From: Mesostigma viride
Lineage: Eukaryota > Streptophyta > Mesostigmatophyceae > Mesostigmatales > Mesostigmataceae
Direction of reading: 5' to 3'
Assembly (NCBI GenBank): GCA_009746045.1
Contig: RPFO01000165.1
Coordinates: 1,885,325-1,949,324 of the forward strand
DNA length: 64,000 bases
The position numbers and the translations under genes are program-made. Below are positions 55,257 to 64,000 of this stretch, in pieces (positions within the stretch are counted from its first letter, which is position 1; the number at the start of each line of letters is the position of its first letter). The notes under the pieces were generated by a model. That model was not told where the DNA came from. It did no database searches and saw only the letters and a program-made list of their open reading frames with translations.

Positions 55257-56832
55257 TCAGCCTACTAGGGGTAGCTGAAGGAATGCGTCCTGAAGTGGGA
55301 CGAATAGGAGCACGCTGAGGGGTACGAGGAGGGCGAGCGTCGGGATGAGGGGGAGCACCCGAAAGGAACTTGGGGCACTCACGTTTAAGATGACCTACTT
55401 CCTTACAATGATAGCAGGTAATATGAGAGACATCCAGAGCTGAAAGGTCAGTCACACAGATATCTAATTCTTCTACATAGGAGTTCTCCTCCTCAGGGGT
55501 AAGGATAATATTATAATATAATTATTATAATATTATAATATTATTATTATTATAAATTATTATTATAATATTATAATATTATTAATACGGGAACGGGTAG
55601 GAAGAGAAGGCGTGGAGAAGAAATCTGCTACACGTAAAAGATGCTGGCGCACATGCTTGAGGGGCAGGTCAGTAAAACGGTAGGCAGAGAACTGGCGTTT
55701 GACTTCACGCAATAGGGGTCTACTGAGGCCCTGAAGGAAGCGGGCACGCACTTCTGCACCCGACAGATCCCTAATTCGTACCATCTGAGCATCAAACTCT
55801 TTCATATATTCTTTAAAGGATTTAGTACCCTGCTGCAAGGTACCAAAGGCTAATCTATCCTGCCAATCTGAATCAGGAGGGACTAAATGGTTCTCTAAAC
55901 GCTTAAACAGTTCTGCTACAGAGTTAGGGTAGGCATGAGAGGCCAAAGACTCACACTGAATGAGGTTAGCAAGCTCAGGAGTAATACAGGTTGTGAGATA
56001 GTGAGGAACTAATACAGCATCAGAAAGACGCCATCTATTATGATTCTGCCACGACTCCGTGTTCTGTGTAAGCAACATAATAAAGGTGAAAAACTGTTGA
56101 GGGGTAGACTTGACATCCAGCTTGGGAAGGTTAGCAAAGAGGGGAAGAGCAGGGGGCTTAGGGGGATTAGAAGAGTCAGTTTTTCCCATAGGGCCACTAG
56201 CTTCCACTGCTACATAAGCGGGATAGAAGGAAGGAAGAGGAAAAGTCTTGGGTAGGGGTCTAGACGGGGCCACCGTGTCAGGCTGGTGCCCATAAGAGAA
56301 GGGGACAGTATATTGCTCACGAAGAGAGGAATAGGCAAAATGATCATAATTTCTGTCATCTAAGGGCATGGTGCTGAAATCACTATTAACTTCTAAATCA
56401 GCCACACGGGTAGGGACCTGGGCTGCCTCATAGGCCGTCTCAGGGTAGGACCAGGAAGCAGGTGGGTAAAAGGGAACTGCACTAGGGCGCCCAGAAGGAC
56501 CGACAGGGGCAGAGGCACGACCCGTGTTAAGAGCAGGCATGGAAGGAACAGGGTGGGAGGGAGGCCTAAAAACATTGTTAGTTAGTGAGGACCTGCTGGA
56601 GGGTTGAGCCAAGGTTGCAGGAGGGGCAGGGGCCTGGTTCAGGGTAAGGGAAGGGTCATCACTAAATCTGACTTGCATACGTTGACGTTGTTCATAGGTA
56701 GGAGGGGTAAGTGAGGGACGACGGCGACCATCAGCAAGAGGAGAAGGAGGTGAGGCACGAAGATTACCTTGAGGAGTGAGATGGTGTACCGTTTCAAGTG
56801 AGTCCCGTCGGTTACCCCGATTGTTGTTATGG

Positions 56833-56869
<37 letters not shown>

Positions 56870-56921
56870 TAGTAGGAGTATTGGTAGGTATAGGCGACAG
56901 GTTACCACCCATTGGATCCAT
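55087..56921 (-). pseudogene. gag of copy 2, disrupted by AT-palindrome expansion
   Basis: The frame from the ATG at 56921 (MDPMGGNLSP, then polyasparagine) runs through the capsid region to about 55580. There an AT-only tract adds about 72 nt where copy 1 has TTAATAATATTAGCC. The frame resumes to encode the CCHC knuckle CYHCKEVGHLKREC near 55410 and ends at 55087. Upstream, this copy has the two bases that copy 1 lacks, so its N-terminus is continuous. Confidence 0.85.
55505..55586. repeat. AT-only palindromic expansion within gag
   Basis: About 80 bp of A/T with ATAATATTATAATATTAT blocks that fold back on themselves. Absent from copy 1 except for a TTAATAATATTA seed. Confidence 0.85.
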
Positions 56922-56949
56922 TTTTGTTTAAGTAAATGATCAAAAATCT

Positions 56950-56975
56950 AACTGAAAGCAACAAGGATAAAGGAC
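56950..56975 (-). promoter_or_regulatory. predicted gag splice acceptor, copy 2
   Basis: Minus strand CCTTTATCCTTGTTGCTTTCAG ends at 56952, 30 nt before the gag ATG. It corresponds to 17514 in copy 1 despite sequence differences. Confidence 0.55.
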
Positions 56976-57045
56976 AAGGCCTAATATAAGGCAAGGAAAG
57001 AAAAGGAAAAGATTTTACTGGCTTAAAAGAAAGGAACAATTTAAA

Positions 57046-57438
57046 TCAGTCCTTTTTAACAACAGTAATGGATAGGGAACCGAATTCCAAGGTGAGAGGA
57101 GTATCTAAGCTAGATGAGGATGCAGCCCTCTTAGGGGGAGACGAAGGAGGGGTAGCAAAATCTAGAGCTTCTACAGGAGGGCGACCATGAGGGGTAGAAC
57201 GTACGTGTAGGCCTAGATCTGATACGCTATGGTCTATAAGGAATTGTTGAGCTTCCTCGAAGGTAACAAATTTCTTATACCTAATTACATTATATGTACG
57301 GTTTTGCACTATCTTCCTAGCATCTGACCAAGAGAGGAAAATGGCTGACCATTGAGGGGTAATAACTACGTAATACTTAGCTAAACTATTATCACTAGAT
57401 GAATGGGAAGGCGCAGTAAAAACACGACGTTGACTCAT
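57046..57438 (-). CDS. ORF0 of copy 2 (viroplasmin-like domain)
   Basis: 130 residues, the same length as copy 1. The domain is conserved (YYVVITPQWSAIFLSWSDAR; YKKFVTFEEAQQFLIDH). Substitutions with copy 1 are scattered and no frameshift is seen, although gag, pol and ORF3 of this copy are shifted. Its ATG lies 10 nt after the predicted donor CCAG/GTGAGT. Confidence 0.75.
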   Translation of the reverse strand: MSQRRVFTAPSHSSSDNSLAKYYVVITPQWSAIFLSWSDARKIVQNRTYNVIRYKKFVTFEEAQQFLIDHSVSDLGLHVRSTPHGRPPVEALDFATPPSSPPKRAASSSSLDTPLTLEFGSLSITVVKKD

Positions 57439-57439
57439 G

Positions 57440-57454
57440 ATAACTCACCTGGCG
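57440..57454 (-). promoter_or_regulatory. predicted 5' splice donor, copy 2
   Basis: CGCCAG/GTGAGT with GT at 57448-57447, a consensus donor. The counterpart in copy 1 is CAACAG/GTGCGT at 17047. Confidence 0.6.
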
Positions 57455-57765
57455 TGTCTTGTGATGTCAAGCTAGACGAGGTAGGGGTAGGCGACTTAGC
57501 TTGACGATCTGGATCACCGAAAGAAGAAGGAGGGCGGGAGTTTCCAGCTCTCGTCCTAAGTCAGCGGCCGGATATCCCAGCGCTCGTCCTAACACAGCGC
57601 CCCGTAACTCTGCGGGTGCGGCCGTCTAATAAAGCAGCAGCACAAGGAAAAAGGTGTAGGTACGGCGACGCTAATCGTCTCCGAACAGTAATACTCCCCG
57701 ATCTAAGGCAGGAAACAACCGTAAGCAGGAAAACAAGGCGAAGGACAGGCTAACTACGAAAGGAT

Positions 57766-58140
57766 TTATCCGCTGTGAGCAGGTCTAGCTTCTAGGTAAA
57801 GCGTGTCCCGAAACGGGCAGCACGACGCTCCTAGCTTGAAGGCGACCCGCCCATTACCTATCAAGGAAGTGTCGACTTCTTGTTCCTGGACGCGGAAGGG
57901 GTCTTGAAAAGGTGTATGTGGCAAGGGATAGTCGTCTCGTTCACTACCTACTGAAGTTCCTCCGGAACCATTGTTACGCCGCGGATATCTACCTCCACCT
58001 CTACCTCTAATGGGCCTGATACTACCTAAACTGGTCAGGCCTCCTCTACTTAACCCTCTGGCGAAAGACGAACGTGACGGAGCTGATCTCAATGCATTAA
58101 CGTAAGTGTTGCTATAATACGCCATACAACCATTTACCAA
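57766..58140 (-). CDS. ORF-L of copy 2
   Basis: 124 residues from the first Met (MVNGCMAYY), or 119 from the Met homologous to copy 1. It starts in the LTR, crosses the primer site and ends SG-stop, as in copy 1. The Arg/Gly-rich part (RGLSRGG, RGRGGGRYPRR) is kept. The C-terminal half shares DPFRVQ, GNGRVA and SCCP with copy 1. Intact frame. Confidence 0.55.
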   Translation of the reverse strand: MVNGCMAYYSNTYVNALRSAPSRSSFARGLSRGGLTSLGSIRPIRGRGGGRYPRRNNGSGGTSVGSERDDYPLPHTPFQDPFRVQEQEVDTSLIGNGRVAFKLGASCCPFRDTLYLEARPAHSG

Positions 58141-58545
58141 AACCCGTTTACTCCAGGAATAGAGGAAGGAAACACAACTACACTGCCGTGACCCAAGCCT
58201 AAATGTGTCAATTCACTTAACACACGCCGAGTACACACACAAAGGGGTAGAACGCGCATAAATGATCACCAACGGTCCAACACGCTCGGGCCGACATGGC
58301 CCTCGCCTACAGGTGCACGCTGGTCCACTAAATCTACTGATGCACGCTGGTCCACTACATTCTACCCCAGGATCAGGACCACTAGTAAAGTACGCGGCGC
58401 GGCGCCCAACGGCACCCAATGTACCACAGTACTGTTACGAGGACAATAATGTCCCGGTAGGAGCCTAAACGTAAACCTAGGGACAACCGAGGCAAAGGAC
58501 CTAATTTACGTCCGTAACTACAACGAATTGTTACGCGACGTAACA
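57972..58545 (-). repeat. 5' LTR of chromovirus copy 2
   Basis: 574 bp. The adjacent primer site on its left is the complement of TGGTTCCGGAGG (57959-57970). Confidence 0.95.
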
Positions 58546-58718
58546 CCAGGGCACCCAGGCCAGTCAGAGCAGCCAGAACCAGGGTGGCCTGAAGAAGGCT
58601 GCTGCTGGGAAGGATGACAAGTGCTTTGGATGTGGCAGGACGGGTCATTGGCGACGTGACTGCCCAGACCAGGCCAAGTCTGCTGGAGCAGGCTCTGGCC
58701 AGGTGGGTAAGCCATGAC
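58546..58718 (+). pseudogene. copia-like Gag C-terminus with CCHC zinc knuckle
   Basis: A Gln-rich stretch continues the tail broken at 47660. DKCFGCGRTGHWRRDCPDQ gives the C-x2-C-x4-H-x4-C knuckle that binds RNA. The stop is at 58716-58718. Separated from the Gag core only by chromovirus copy 2. Confidence 0.8.
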
Positions 58719-59100
58719 TTGATGTGTTGTCCCCTGTAAATAGTCAATCACCCCTAGTGGGACGAACAGTTGTACATAGTAATGGGGGTGTCCCTCTTGT
58801 GCAGCAGCAAGGGGTTGGGAATGATGAGATGCTTCCACTCAATGATTGCAATAACGCAGCTGCAGCAGTGGAATTCCCTGTGCCTGTGGCAGGTGCAGGG
58901 TCTCCAGTTGCTGGGGTTGACTCTGGGAGTCAAGCCGCCAGACTGGAAGGACCTGCAGCTTCTGTGGGAACCGGGGCTGGCTCTGGGAGCGGAGCTACCT
59001 TGGAGGAGGTCCCTGGAGCAAGAGAACAGCAGGTGGGTCGTGCTATCCCAAGCACACAGTCTTTGTCACGTTCCTCTCTGTGCAGCCAGGCTGACAGGGG
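58719..59100 (+). other. Gag-integrase linker of the copia-like element
   Basis: An open frame from 58724 with low-complexity Gly/Ala/Val-rich sequence. No protease motif is seen here, which is the usual place for it in copia elements. Confidence 0.45.
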
Positions 59101-59667
59101 GTTGAGCTATGCTCAGGCTGGAAACACTCTACACCATATCTTTGGCCACTCTAAGCAGGCAGAGATGTTTGCTTGGAAGATTGGCAAGGAGCCTTTGCTA
59201 GAGGCCTGCATGGTGCAGCTGCTCAGAATTGTGTCTGTCAGGAGAATGCTGTTCGCCTCCCACAGTCGCATGCCAGAGAACCTGCTAGAGAGCGGGGGGA
59301 TATCCAGGTGGACATCCAACACATCAGGGGCATGTATCTGTTGGTGGGGGTGGATAGGTTTAGCAGATATAGGTTGCTGACCATTCTTCCTGGAATGCAG
59401 GAGCATCAGCTGTTGATGGGTCTCCAGTCTTTGTTGCCAGGCTTTGGGGTGTACACCAAGGTGCAAGCTGATTTGCAGTTTGACTGCTTGATCAAGCTGG
59501 CTGACCAGCTTCCTTGCAAGTTGGTAGTGGTCCCTAGGGAATGCCATGGGCAGCAGGGAGCTGTAGAGAGATCTATACGTGAAGTAAAAACAGTGGTGCT
59601 AGCAGCTAGGAGTGTGCCTGTTGTGGCATCAGCTCTAGAGCGAGCAGCTTGGTGTAAAGGGGATTGA
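59101..59667 (+). pseudogene. copia-like integrase core
   Basis: The zinc-binding half LHHIFGHSKQAEMF lies in one frame (to about 59200). The C-x-C half (NCVCQENAV) and the catalytic core lie in the next frame (59173-59667). The core has IQVDIQHIRGMYLLVGVDRF, KVQADLQFD and GAVERSIREVK, matching the D, D and E positions of retroelement integrases. A frameshift lies near 59200. The end is displaced by element C at 59680. Confidence 0.7.
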
Positions 59668-60132
59668 GGAGCAGCTTAAGGGGACGTGGCGCGCCGAATA
59701 TTTTCCGCGCGAAAAAATTCGCGGCACCGGCCGTACCGTGAAAAGTGGGTGCTCCGTGCGCGCACCACTTGCGGAAGTGGCCATGGCGACTGCGTTTAGG
59801 CGAAACTAGCAATGTAGGGCTAGAGAAATGCAAAAAAAATGCTTGGATGTTGAAGACGATGATTTAATTATGTTGGATTGTGGCGGCAAGTGGCTGGTTT
59901 ACAATATCGCTGCTTTCTTTTACTGCCATCGGCATGGGGGGTAATCTGCATTTTTTGGTCGCGCGGAATAAAATAGAATTCGTGATTGCGGCAGTAAATT
60001 CTCAGTTTTGGGGGCCTTTTTGACCGTGAAGGATGCATTCATATCGGTAGCATCGAATTCTAAACCGAACGGGTGCTTTTTGCTACATTTTCGGCCATTC
60101 TCTGTTAGTATTTTTTCAGGCCTGCGCGGTGC

Positions 60133-60199
60133 ATGTCGGAACCTTCCATGGAAGAACGGCCGTTGTTGCGCGCCTGGGCGAGGGATCTACGAGGGCAAG
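60133..60199 (+). CDS. candidate first exon of element C
   Basis: ATG at 60133 opens MSEPSMEERPLLRAWARDLR and the exon ends at GGGCAAG/GTATAG. It stands about 450 bp inside the left end, a plausible position for a transposase first exon. A downstream frame at about 60931-61027 (ends FSMDLIHVDGM-stop) may be another remnant. Not matched to a family. Confidence 0.35.
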
Positions 60200-61534
60200 G
60201 TATAGATTTGTGGCGACTGTTATCTACTATCAGTTCTTTCTGCGAAGAGCTCATCGTTCGAAGTTTTTTGCGTTCGTTTTGGTCAGTTTCCGCCAGTTAA
60301 CTCTCCGTTGCTTGCCGTCGTGTTGACGAATACCTGGCAGCTTTAGCTTGTTTTCGTTGATGTCTTGATCAAATCCGCTTCAGTCTCAGCCGATAGATCC
60401 TAGGGAAGGCGTAAGGGATTTCATAGCACGTGTTCTGGCAAGGATGTTGTGCGTATGGACGCTTCTTGTTGTGTGATAGTGACGCACCCTTTCCTCGCAG
60501 CGGCATCACAGCGGTCAGAAGCTGAACGGCCGCCACTGGTTTCTTTGCATTTTATCGTGCAGGGAAGGAATTTTTTAAATCGACGATCATGTTGGAGATA
60601 TTGCATTTGTGTGACTGCATGTAGATAGCTGCCATCATTGGTTTATTTGAGCTTTCCTTGTTATGATGATGTGACAAGACAGCCATGTTGCTGAGCCAAC
60701 CATGGTTGACATGGTTGACTGCATACAAGCTTTGTATGCCGTGATCTCCTTGGTTCCTTGCCCTCCATAGTTCCAGTTTGTTGCCCATGTCGGGTAGTGC
60801 AGTTAAGGAGTTGTTGCTGTGTTGGTAAGCTTGGTTGGCATAACCCTTACAATCTAACCTGGGAGAAACATAGAAAATGCTGGTAATGCATGTTAGTGCC
60901 ATAATCATTATTGCTATTCACGTACTTATAAGTCTGGCCATGCTCGAGGGACGGTGAAGGAGTATGAGGTGCGTGGCCACCCCTTTGTACTTCACAACAT
61001 ATTCAGCATGGATTTGATCCATGTTGATGGCATGTAAAGTGTGATTGTGTTTACTTGCTTTCTAAGTGGTCCTTAGCGCCTTGTCAGGTAGTGAGTGGTC
61101 GTCTAGGAAACCCATCAGTGCGTGCCACAGTGACCCCCAACCTTGAGCATGTGTCGTCATCAGTGTGCTAGAGTTAATTATATGTGCTTTTGATCATAGA
61201 TTTGCTGAGTTCTTGGCATGAAGTTTACAAGGTAACCTTGGGTAGAGTATAGTGTATGCTCTCTTGGCATGTATGCCTAGCGATCGTGTTGCTATGCTTG
61301 CGCTGGCAAGGTTGGCCATGCCGAGGGCAGGTGAGGGAAGATGTGGTGCCTAGCCGTTTGCTTATGTTTTGTGATCGAGTGGGGCATGCTTTCTGGCTTT
61401 TTGGATGGAAAACAGCATGCCTAAGTGGCCATATACAAAGAACCCCCCCTTAAGCTTATGTTCAGGTTTTAGCACGCATAACCTTATTACTTGAGCAAGA
61501 CTTGTCGGAATGACCTGTGTTAAGGGTGGCTGCC

Positions 61535-61788
61535 ACGACGTGATGCAAAGGGAGGGGCAGGGTGACGATGGGGAAGGTAGTAGTGATGATGAGAATGATG
61601 TTGATAATATTCCTTGCCTTGCATGTGCTTCCCCGGATGAAATTGACGGTGTCCCTTTCCTGCTGTGCAGCACATTCGGGTGCAAGGGAGGACTGCATGG
61701 GTGCTGCGCTGACCCCCCGTTGACTAAGGAGCCCAAGGGGGATTGGTTTTGCCCTGCCTGCCTTGTGCAGGATGCTTACAAGGGCTGA
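61535..61788 (+). CDS. PHD-finger C-terminal exon in element C
   Basis: The frame is open from 61510. An acidic linker (GQGDDGEGSSDDENDVDN) is followed by a zinc finger with C-L-A-C, C-STFG-C, H-GC-C and C-PA-C, spaced as Cys4-His-Cys3, and with the DPPL...GDWFCPAC signature of PHD fingers. It ends QDAYKG-stop. PHD fingers read histone tails. In a transposon it may target chromatin or be the transposase's zinc end. An acceptor such as TGTTAAG/GG at about 61533 is possible. The rest of the protein is missing. Confidence 0.7.
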
Positions 61789-62322
61789 TATAGTGACATT
61801 TTCTGTTTTAGCGGGCATTTTTTTTAAAACACGTCTGACGCAATAACTTGAGCTAGACTTGTCGGAATGACCTGGGACTTGGAACACTGCTGTCCCCCTG
61901 TTAGCCGGAATTTTTGTTGATTTTGTGGCCTTATCGGAAGTGTTTATGATATGTTTATTCCCAATGTCCGGTAAAAAATGACCTGTTTTGCGGGAAAATT
62001 AATAACTGTTCAAGGTTTTGCCATTTCCATGATGTAAATAGCTCAGCAAGCTACAAACTCAGGGAACTATATGACCTTGATTTTTGGTAGCCAACAAATA
62101 AGTGCATTGGCTGGGGCATACTCAGCCCTAATTAGCGCCTTTTGCTATTTATAGCGCATTATTGGCGTATATATGGAGGTAGTACCCCCAACAAGTGCAT
62201 GGACAACTCACTAGAGATGTTATTTAGTGCCCCCAATCATAATTCAGCATTGTGCAAATGAATTTCAAGTGATATTAGCATATGTCAGTTTTTTTGGGTT
62301 TTGGGGTGCCACCTCCCCTTAA

Positions 62323-62467
62323 CCACAGGGTAACCTATTACTATGATGGTGTGGCAGTCTCTCCCCTGGCATTGCAGTTTGGTATGCTATCACAGGACGT
62401 GGTGGCAGCCTGCCTGAAGAAGGCAGACAGGGTGTTTTCCAGGTTGAGGAGTAAGGACAAGGGTTAG
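62323..62467 (+). pseudogene. copia-like integrase, after element C
   Basis: The frame GVKGIEEQL (59650-59675) joins across the TTAA to NHRVTYYYDGVAVSPLALQF and GMLSQDVVAACLKKADRVFS, typical of the end of an integrase core region. It stops at 62465-62467. Confidence 0.55.
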
Positions 62468-62470
62468 AAA

Positions 62471-63274
62471 ATGCTGAGGCCCCAGGTGGGACTGAGGGTC
62501 AGGATGTGGAAGAAACCGTCATTACCAGGCAAGCGTGGCAAGTGGCAAGATGGGCAGGTAACCCATGTTGAAGAGGCTAACCATTCTTGTCTGGTGGCTT
62601 TGGAGAGTAATCCCAAGCACGTGTACAGGCTATCCTGGGCTCACGTCAAGGAGAGAAGGCCAACTGCAATCTGGCCTGAAGACGGCCCTGATCCTCCCTT
62701 GGAGGGAGATGAGCAGGATGAGAGCCAGGCAGCAGATGCTAACCCACCATGCTTGGATTATGGTCTGTCCTGGATGGATGAGGGTGAGCAGGAGTCTGCT
62801 GAGACGTCTGTCACAAGGCCAGAGGTGGCCAGGGCTGCACCACAGTCCAGGGGGCTGCTTATGGCGGACATCATTCGAGCTCTGCAGAACAGCAAGCGTG
62901 ATCCCAAGGTATATAAGCTCACGGGATGGGGGTCATGTGGGGCACCAGCACTAGAAGTGGATACCAACTCACAGGTGTCCATTCTAAGGGTAGAGGATGC
63001 TGCAGGCTTGCAGTGGTCATCCCCTAGCTGCCTAGCTGTGTCTGATTTCTCTGGGAATGTGTCCATGAAGATCTTGGGAGAAGTGAGTGTGCCTATCCTG
63101 GGGGTGCCCACCACGTTCAGTGTGGTTGAAGGGTATCAGGGGCCTGCCATTCTAGGTCAGAACTTCTTGTGCTTACCAGGGGTGAGGATATCCTCTGAGG
63201 AGCTAGCATTAGAGGGCAGGGCCGCCTTCCCTTGCAGAGATATCGCTACTCCCAGGGTCTTAGTGTGGCTGTAA
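62471..63274 (+). CDS. integrase C-terminal SH3-like and retropepsin-like protein
   Basis: 267 codons. Residues 1-65 (LRPQVGLRVRMWKKP, KWQDGQVTHVEE, YRLSWAHVKERRP) look like the small barrel that ends many integrases. Residues 158-235 resemble a retropepsin: PALEVDTNSQVSIL with D164-T-N-S in place of DTGS, then VPILGVPTTFSVVEG and AILGQNFL, the second conserved strand. If right, the protease lies between integrase and RT, not between Gag and integrase. The N for G change may make it inactive. Confidence 0.5.
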   Translation: MLRPQVGLRVRMWKKPSLPGKRGKWQDGQVTHVEEANHSCLVALESNPKHVYRLSWAHVKERRPTAIWPEDGPDPPLEGDEQDESQAADANPPCLDYGLSWMDEGEQESAETSVTRPEVARAAPQSRGLLMADIIRALQNSKRDPKVYKLTGWGSCGAPALEVDTNSQVSILRVEDAAGLQWSSPSCLAVSDFSGNVSMKILGEVSVPILGVPTTFSVVEGYQGPAILGQNFLCLPGVRISSEELALEGRAAFPCRDIATPRVLVWL

Positions 63275-63561
63275 GGGCTGTGAGGGGTCTAGAGGCAGAG
63301 GGTCCTGATACAAAGGAGCCCATTGCTGGGGACCTGCTGATCCTCCCTACTACGTTTGACCCACGTGAGTTGGGTGTGCAGAGGTACCAGATCCCAGGAA
63401 CGAGTCCTGTACCTTGGCGCAAGCTAGTGGAGATGATGCAAAGCCCCAAGATGGCTAAGGCATGGACTCTTGGCTTTGTTGCTTCTGGGCATGAGTGGAT
63501 AGTTGCCAACTGTGCAGAGCCTGTGGATGTCCTCCCTGAGGATCACCAGCTGCTCAGTTGA
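63275..63561 (+). pseudogene. copia-like pol linker before RT
   Basis: The frame 63232-63561 is shifted from its neighbours. It has IAGDLLILPTTFDPREL and WTLGFVASGHEWIVANC, probably the RT N-terminal side. The next frame starts at 63560, so a single-base shift separates them. Confidence 0.4.
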
Positions 63562-64000
63562 TGTTTGTCCTCAAGCTCAAGGAGGTGATGGCGTGCAGGT
63601 GCCACATGTTAGACCAGTTGTGACTGAGTACCATGGCACTGGACAGTTAGCAGATGAGGAGCTTTACACACCAGGGATGCTGCATGATACATGGAGGATT
63701 TTGTTGTGCATTTACTTGTCTTTTCTGCAGAAGGGGATACCCTATAGCTCTGTGTTGGTAGATTTCAAGAGGGCTTTTCTTAAGGGTGATCAGCAGGAAG
63801 CACAGGATACTTGGCGCACAATACCCCCTTTCTTTGTTAAGGTGCCTGCAGTGTGGAGGGCAGAGCTGAAGACGAGGTATTTGAGGATTCTCAAAGGCGT
63901 GGAAGGCCTTAGATCGAGTCCCATCATCTGGAGGAAGAGCTTGGAGAAGTACCTCAGGTCTGTCTGTGGTCTCTCAGTCTCTCCAGTTGATCCTTGTCTG
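63560..64000 (+). CDS. copia-type reverse transcriptase, open at the window end
   Basis: An unbroken frame to the last base. SVLVDFKRAFLKGDQQEAQ matches the copia RT block with the first catalytic Asp (D-x-x-x-AFL-x-G). TIPPFFV matches the P-G-F block, and ILKGVEGLRSSPIIW then SVSPVDPCL match the L-K-x-x-x-GL-x-x-x-x-x-W and S--D-CL blocks that precede the YVDD motif, which lies beyond the window. It synthesises element cDNA. Confidence 0.75.

Larger units (their letters stand above)
47661..58545 (-). mobile_element. Ty3/gypsy chromovirus, copy 2 (10.9 kb)
   Basis: 574 bp LTRs at 57972-58545 (5') and 47661-48234 (3') differ at one noted base (CGCCGCGG versus CGCTGCGG), with the target duplication CCAGG on both sides (47656-47660 and 58546-58550). 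It is inserted in the Gag region of the copia-like element. The ORF order is the same as copy 1: ORF-L, ORF0, gag, pol, ORF3. It lacks the two TTAA elements, so it shows their empty sites. Gag, pol and ORF3 have frameshifts; ORF-L, ORF0 and the integrase-chromodomain frame are intact. Confidence 0.95.
59680..62318 (+). mobile_element. TTAA-target DNA element C (2.6 kb) with PHD exon
   Basis: Flanked by TTAA (59676-59679 and 62319-62322). The ends are GGGGACGTGGC and the complement of GGGGAGGTGGC. Excision would rejoin GAGGAGCAGCTTAACCACAGG in the integrase of the copia-like element. The left part has a short coding exon with donor (60133-60199) and the right part a PHD-finger exon (61535-61788), so it looks like an internally deleted copy of an element encoding a PHD-ended protein. 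PiggyBac transposases end in a cysteine-rich zinc domain, which would fit. Neighbouring direct repeats (TTGAGCWAGACTTGTCGGAA at 61492 and 61847) bracket the PHD exon. Confidence 0.85.

Overview
The window looks like nuclear DNA of a eukaryote, most likely a green alga or another plant-lineage protist (low confidence). It has spliceosomal introns, large simple repeats and a dense set of eukaryotic transposons: a chromovirus, CACTA-like and TTAA-target DNA elements, a copia-like element and a LINE-ORF1-like gene. No bacterial operon, CRISPR array, tRNA or rRNA was recognised.

Layout. 1-4970 holds minisatellite sequence, an inverted-repeat-bounded element (2264-4281) and gene-free DNA. 4971-7719 is a minus-strand fragment of an LTR retroelement: LTR, primer site, viroplasmin-like ORF, polyglutamine Gag-like ORF. 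7840-8640 is a 165-173 bp tandem array. 9260-15232 is the only host-gene-like region: two unrecognised minus-strand genes and a two-exon METTL21/EEF2KMT-type protein methyltransferase. 15941-30350 is a Ty3/gypsy chromovirus (copy 1) with CCGCC target duplications, itself hit by two TTAA-target elements (21463-23349, 24052-25769). 30396-31830 holds relic pieces. From 32511 to the window end lies a copia-like element split by three insertions: a 12.8 kb CACTA-type element (32906-45666), a second chromovirus on the minus strand (47661-58545, target duplication CCAGG) and a TTAA-target element carrying a PHD-finger exon (59680-62318).

Most interesting system. The two chromovirus copies share an unusual plan: an ORF that begins inside the LTR and crosses the primer-binding site (ORF-L); a splice donor; a stand-alone viroplasmin/RNase-HI-N domain ORF (ORF0); a splice acceptor just before gag; pol ending in a chromodomain; and a second splice acceptor 5 nt before the ATG of a ~768-residue extra ORF (ORF3). 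Donor and acceptors are conserved in both copies. This suggests retrovirus-like alternative splicing: unspliced RNA for ORF0, one spliced RNA for gag-pol, another for ORF3. A diverged LTR relic at 31244-31789 keeps the ORF-L frame with mainly synonymous changes, so ORF-L is probably a selected protein. The divergent polyglutamine element at 4971-7719 repeats the ORF0-acceptor-gag order.

Limits. All calls come from reading the sequence and the conceptual translations; no database search was run. Several young elements carry single-base frameshifts that may be assembly errors rather than decay.
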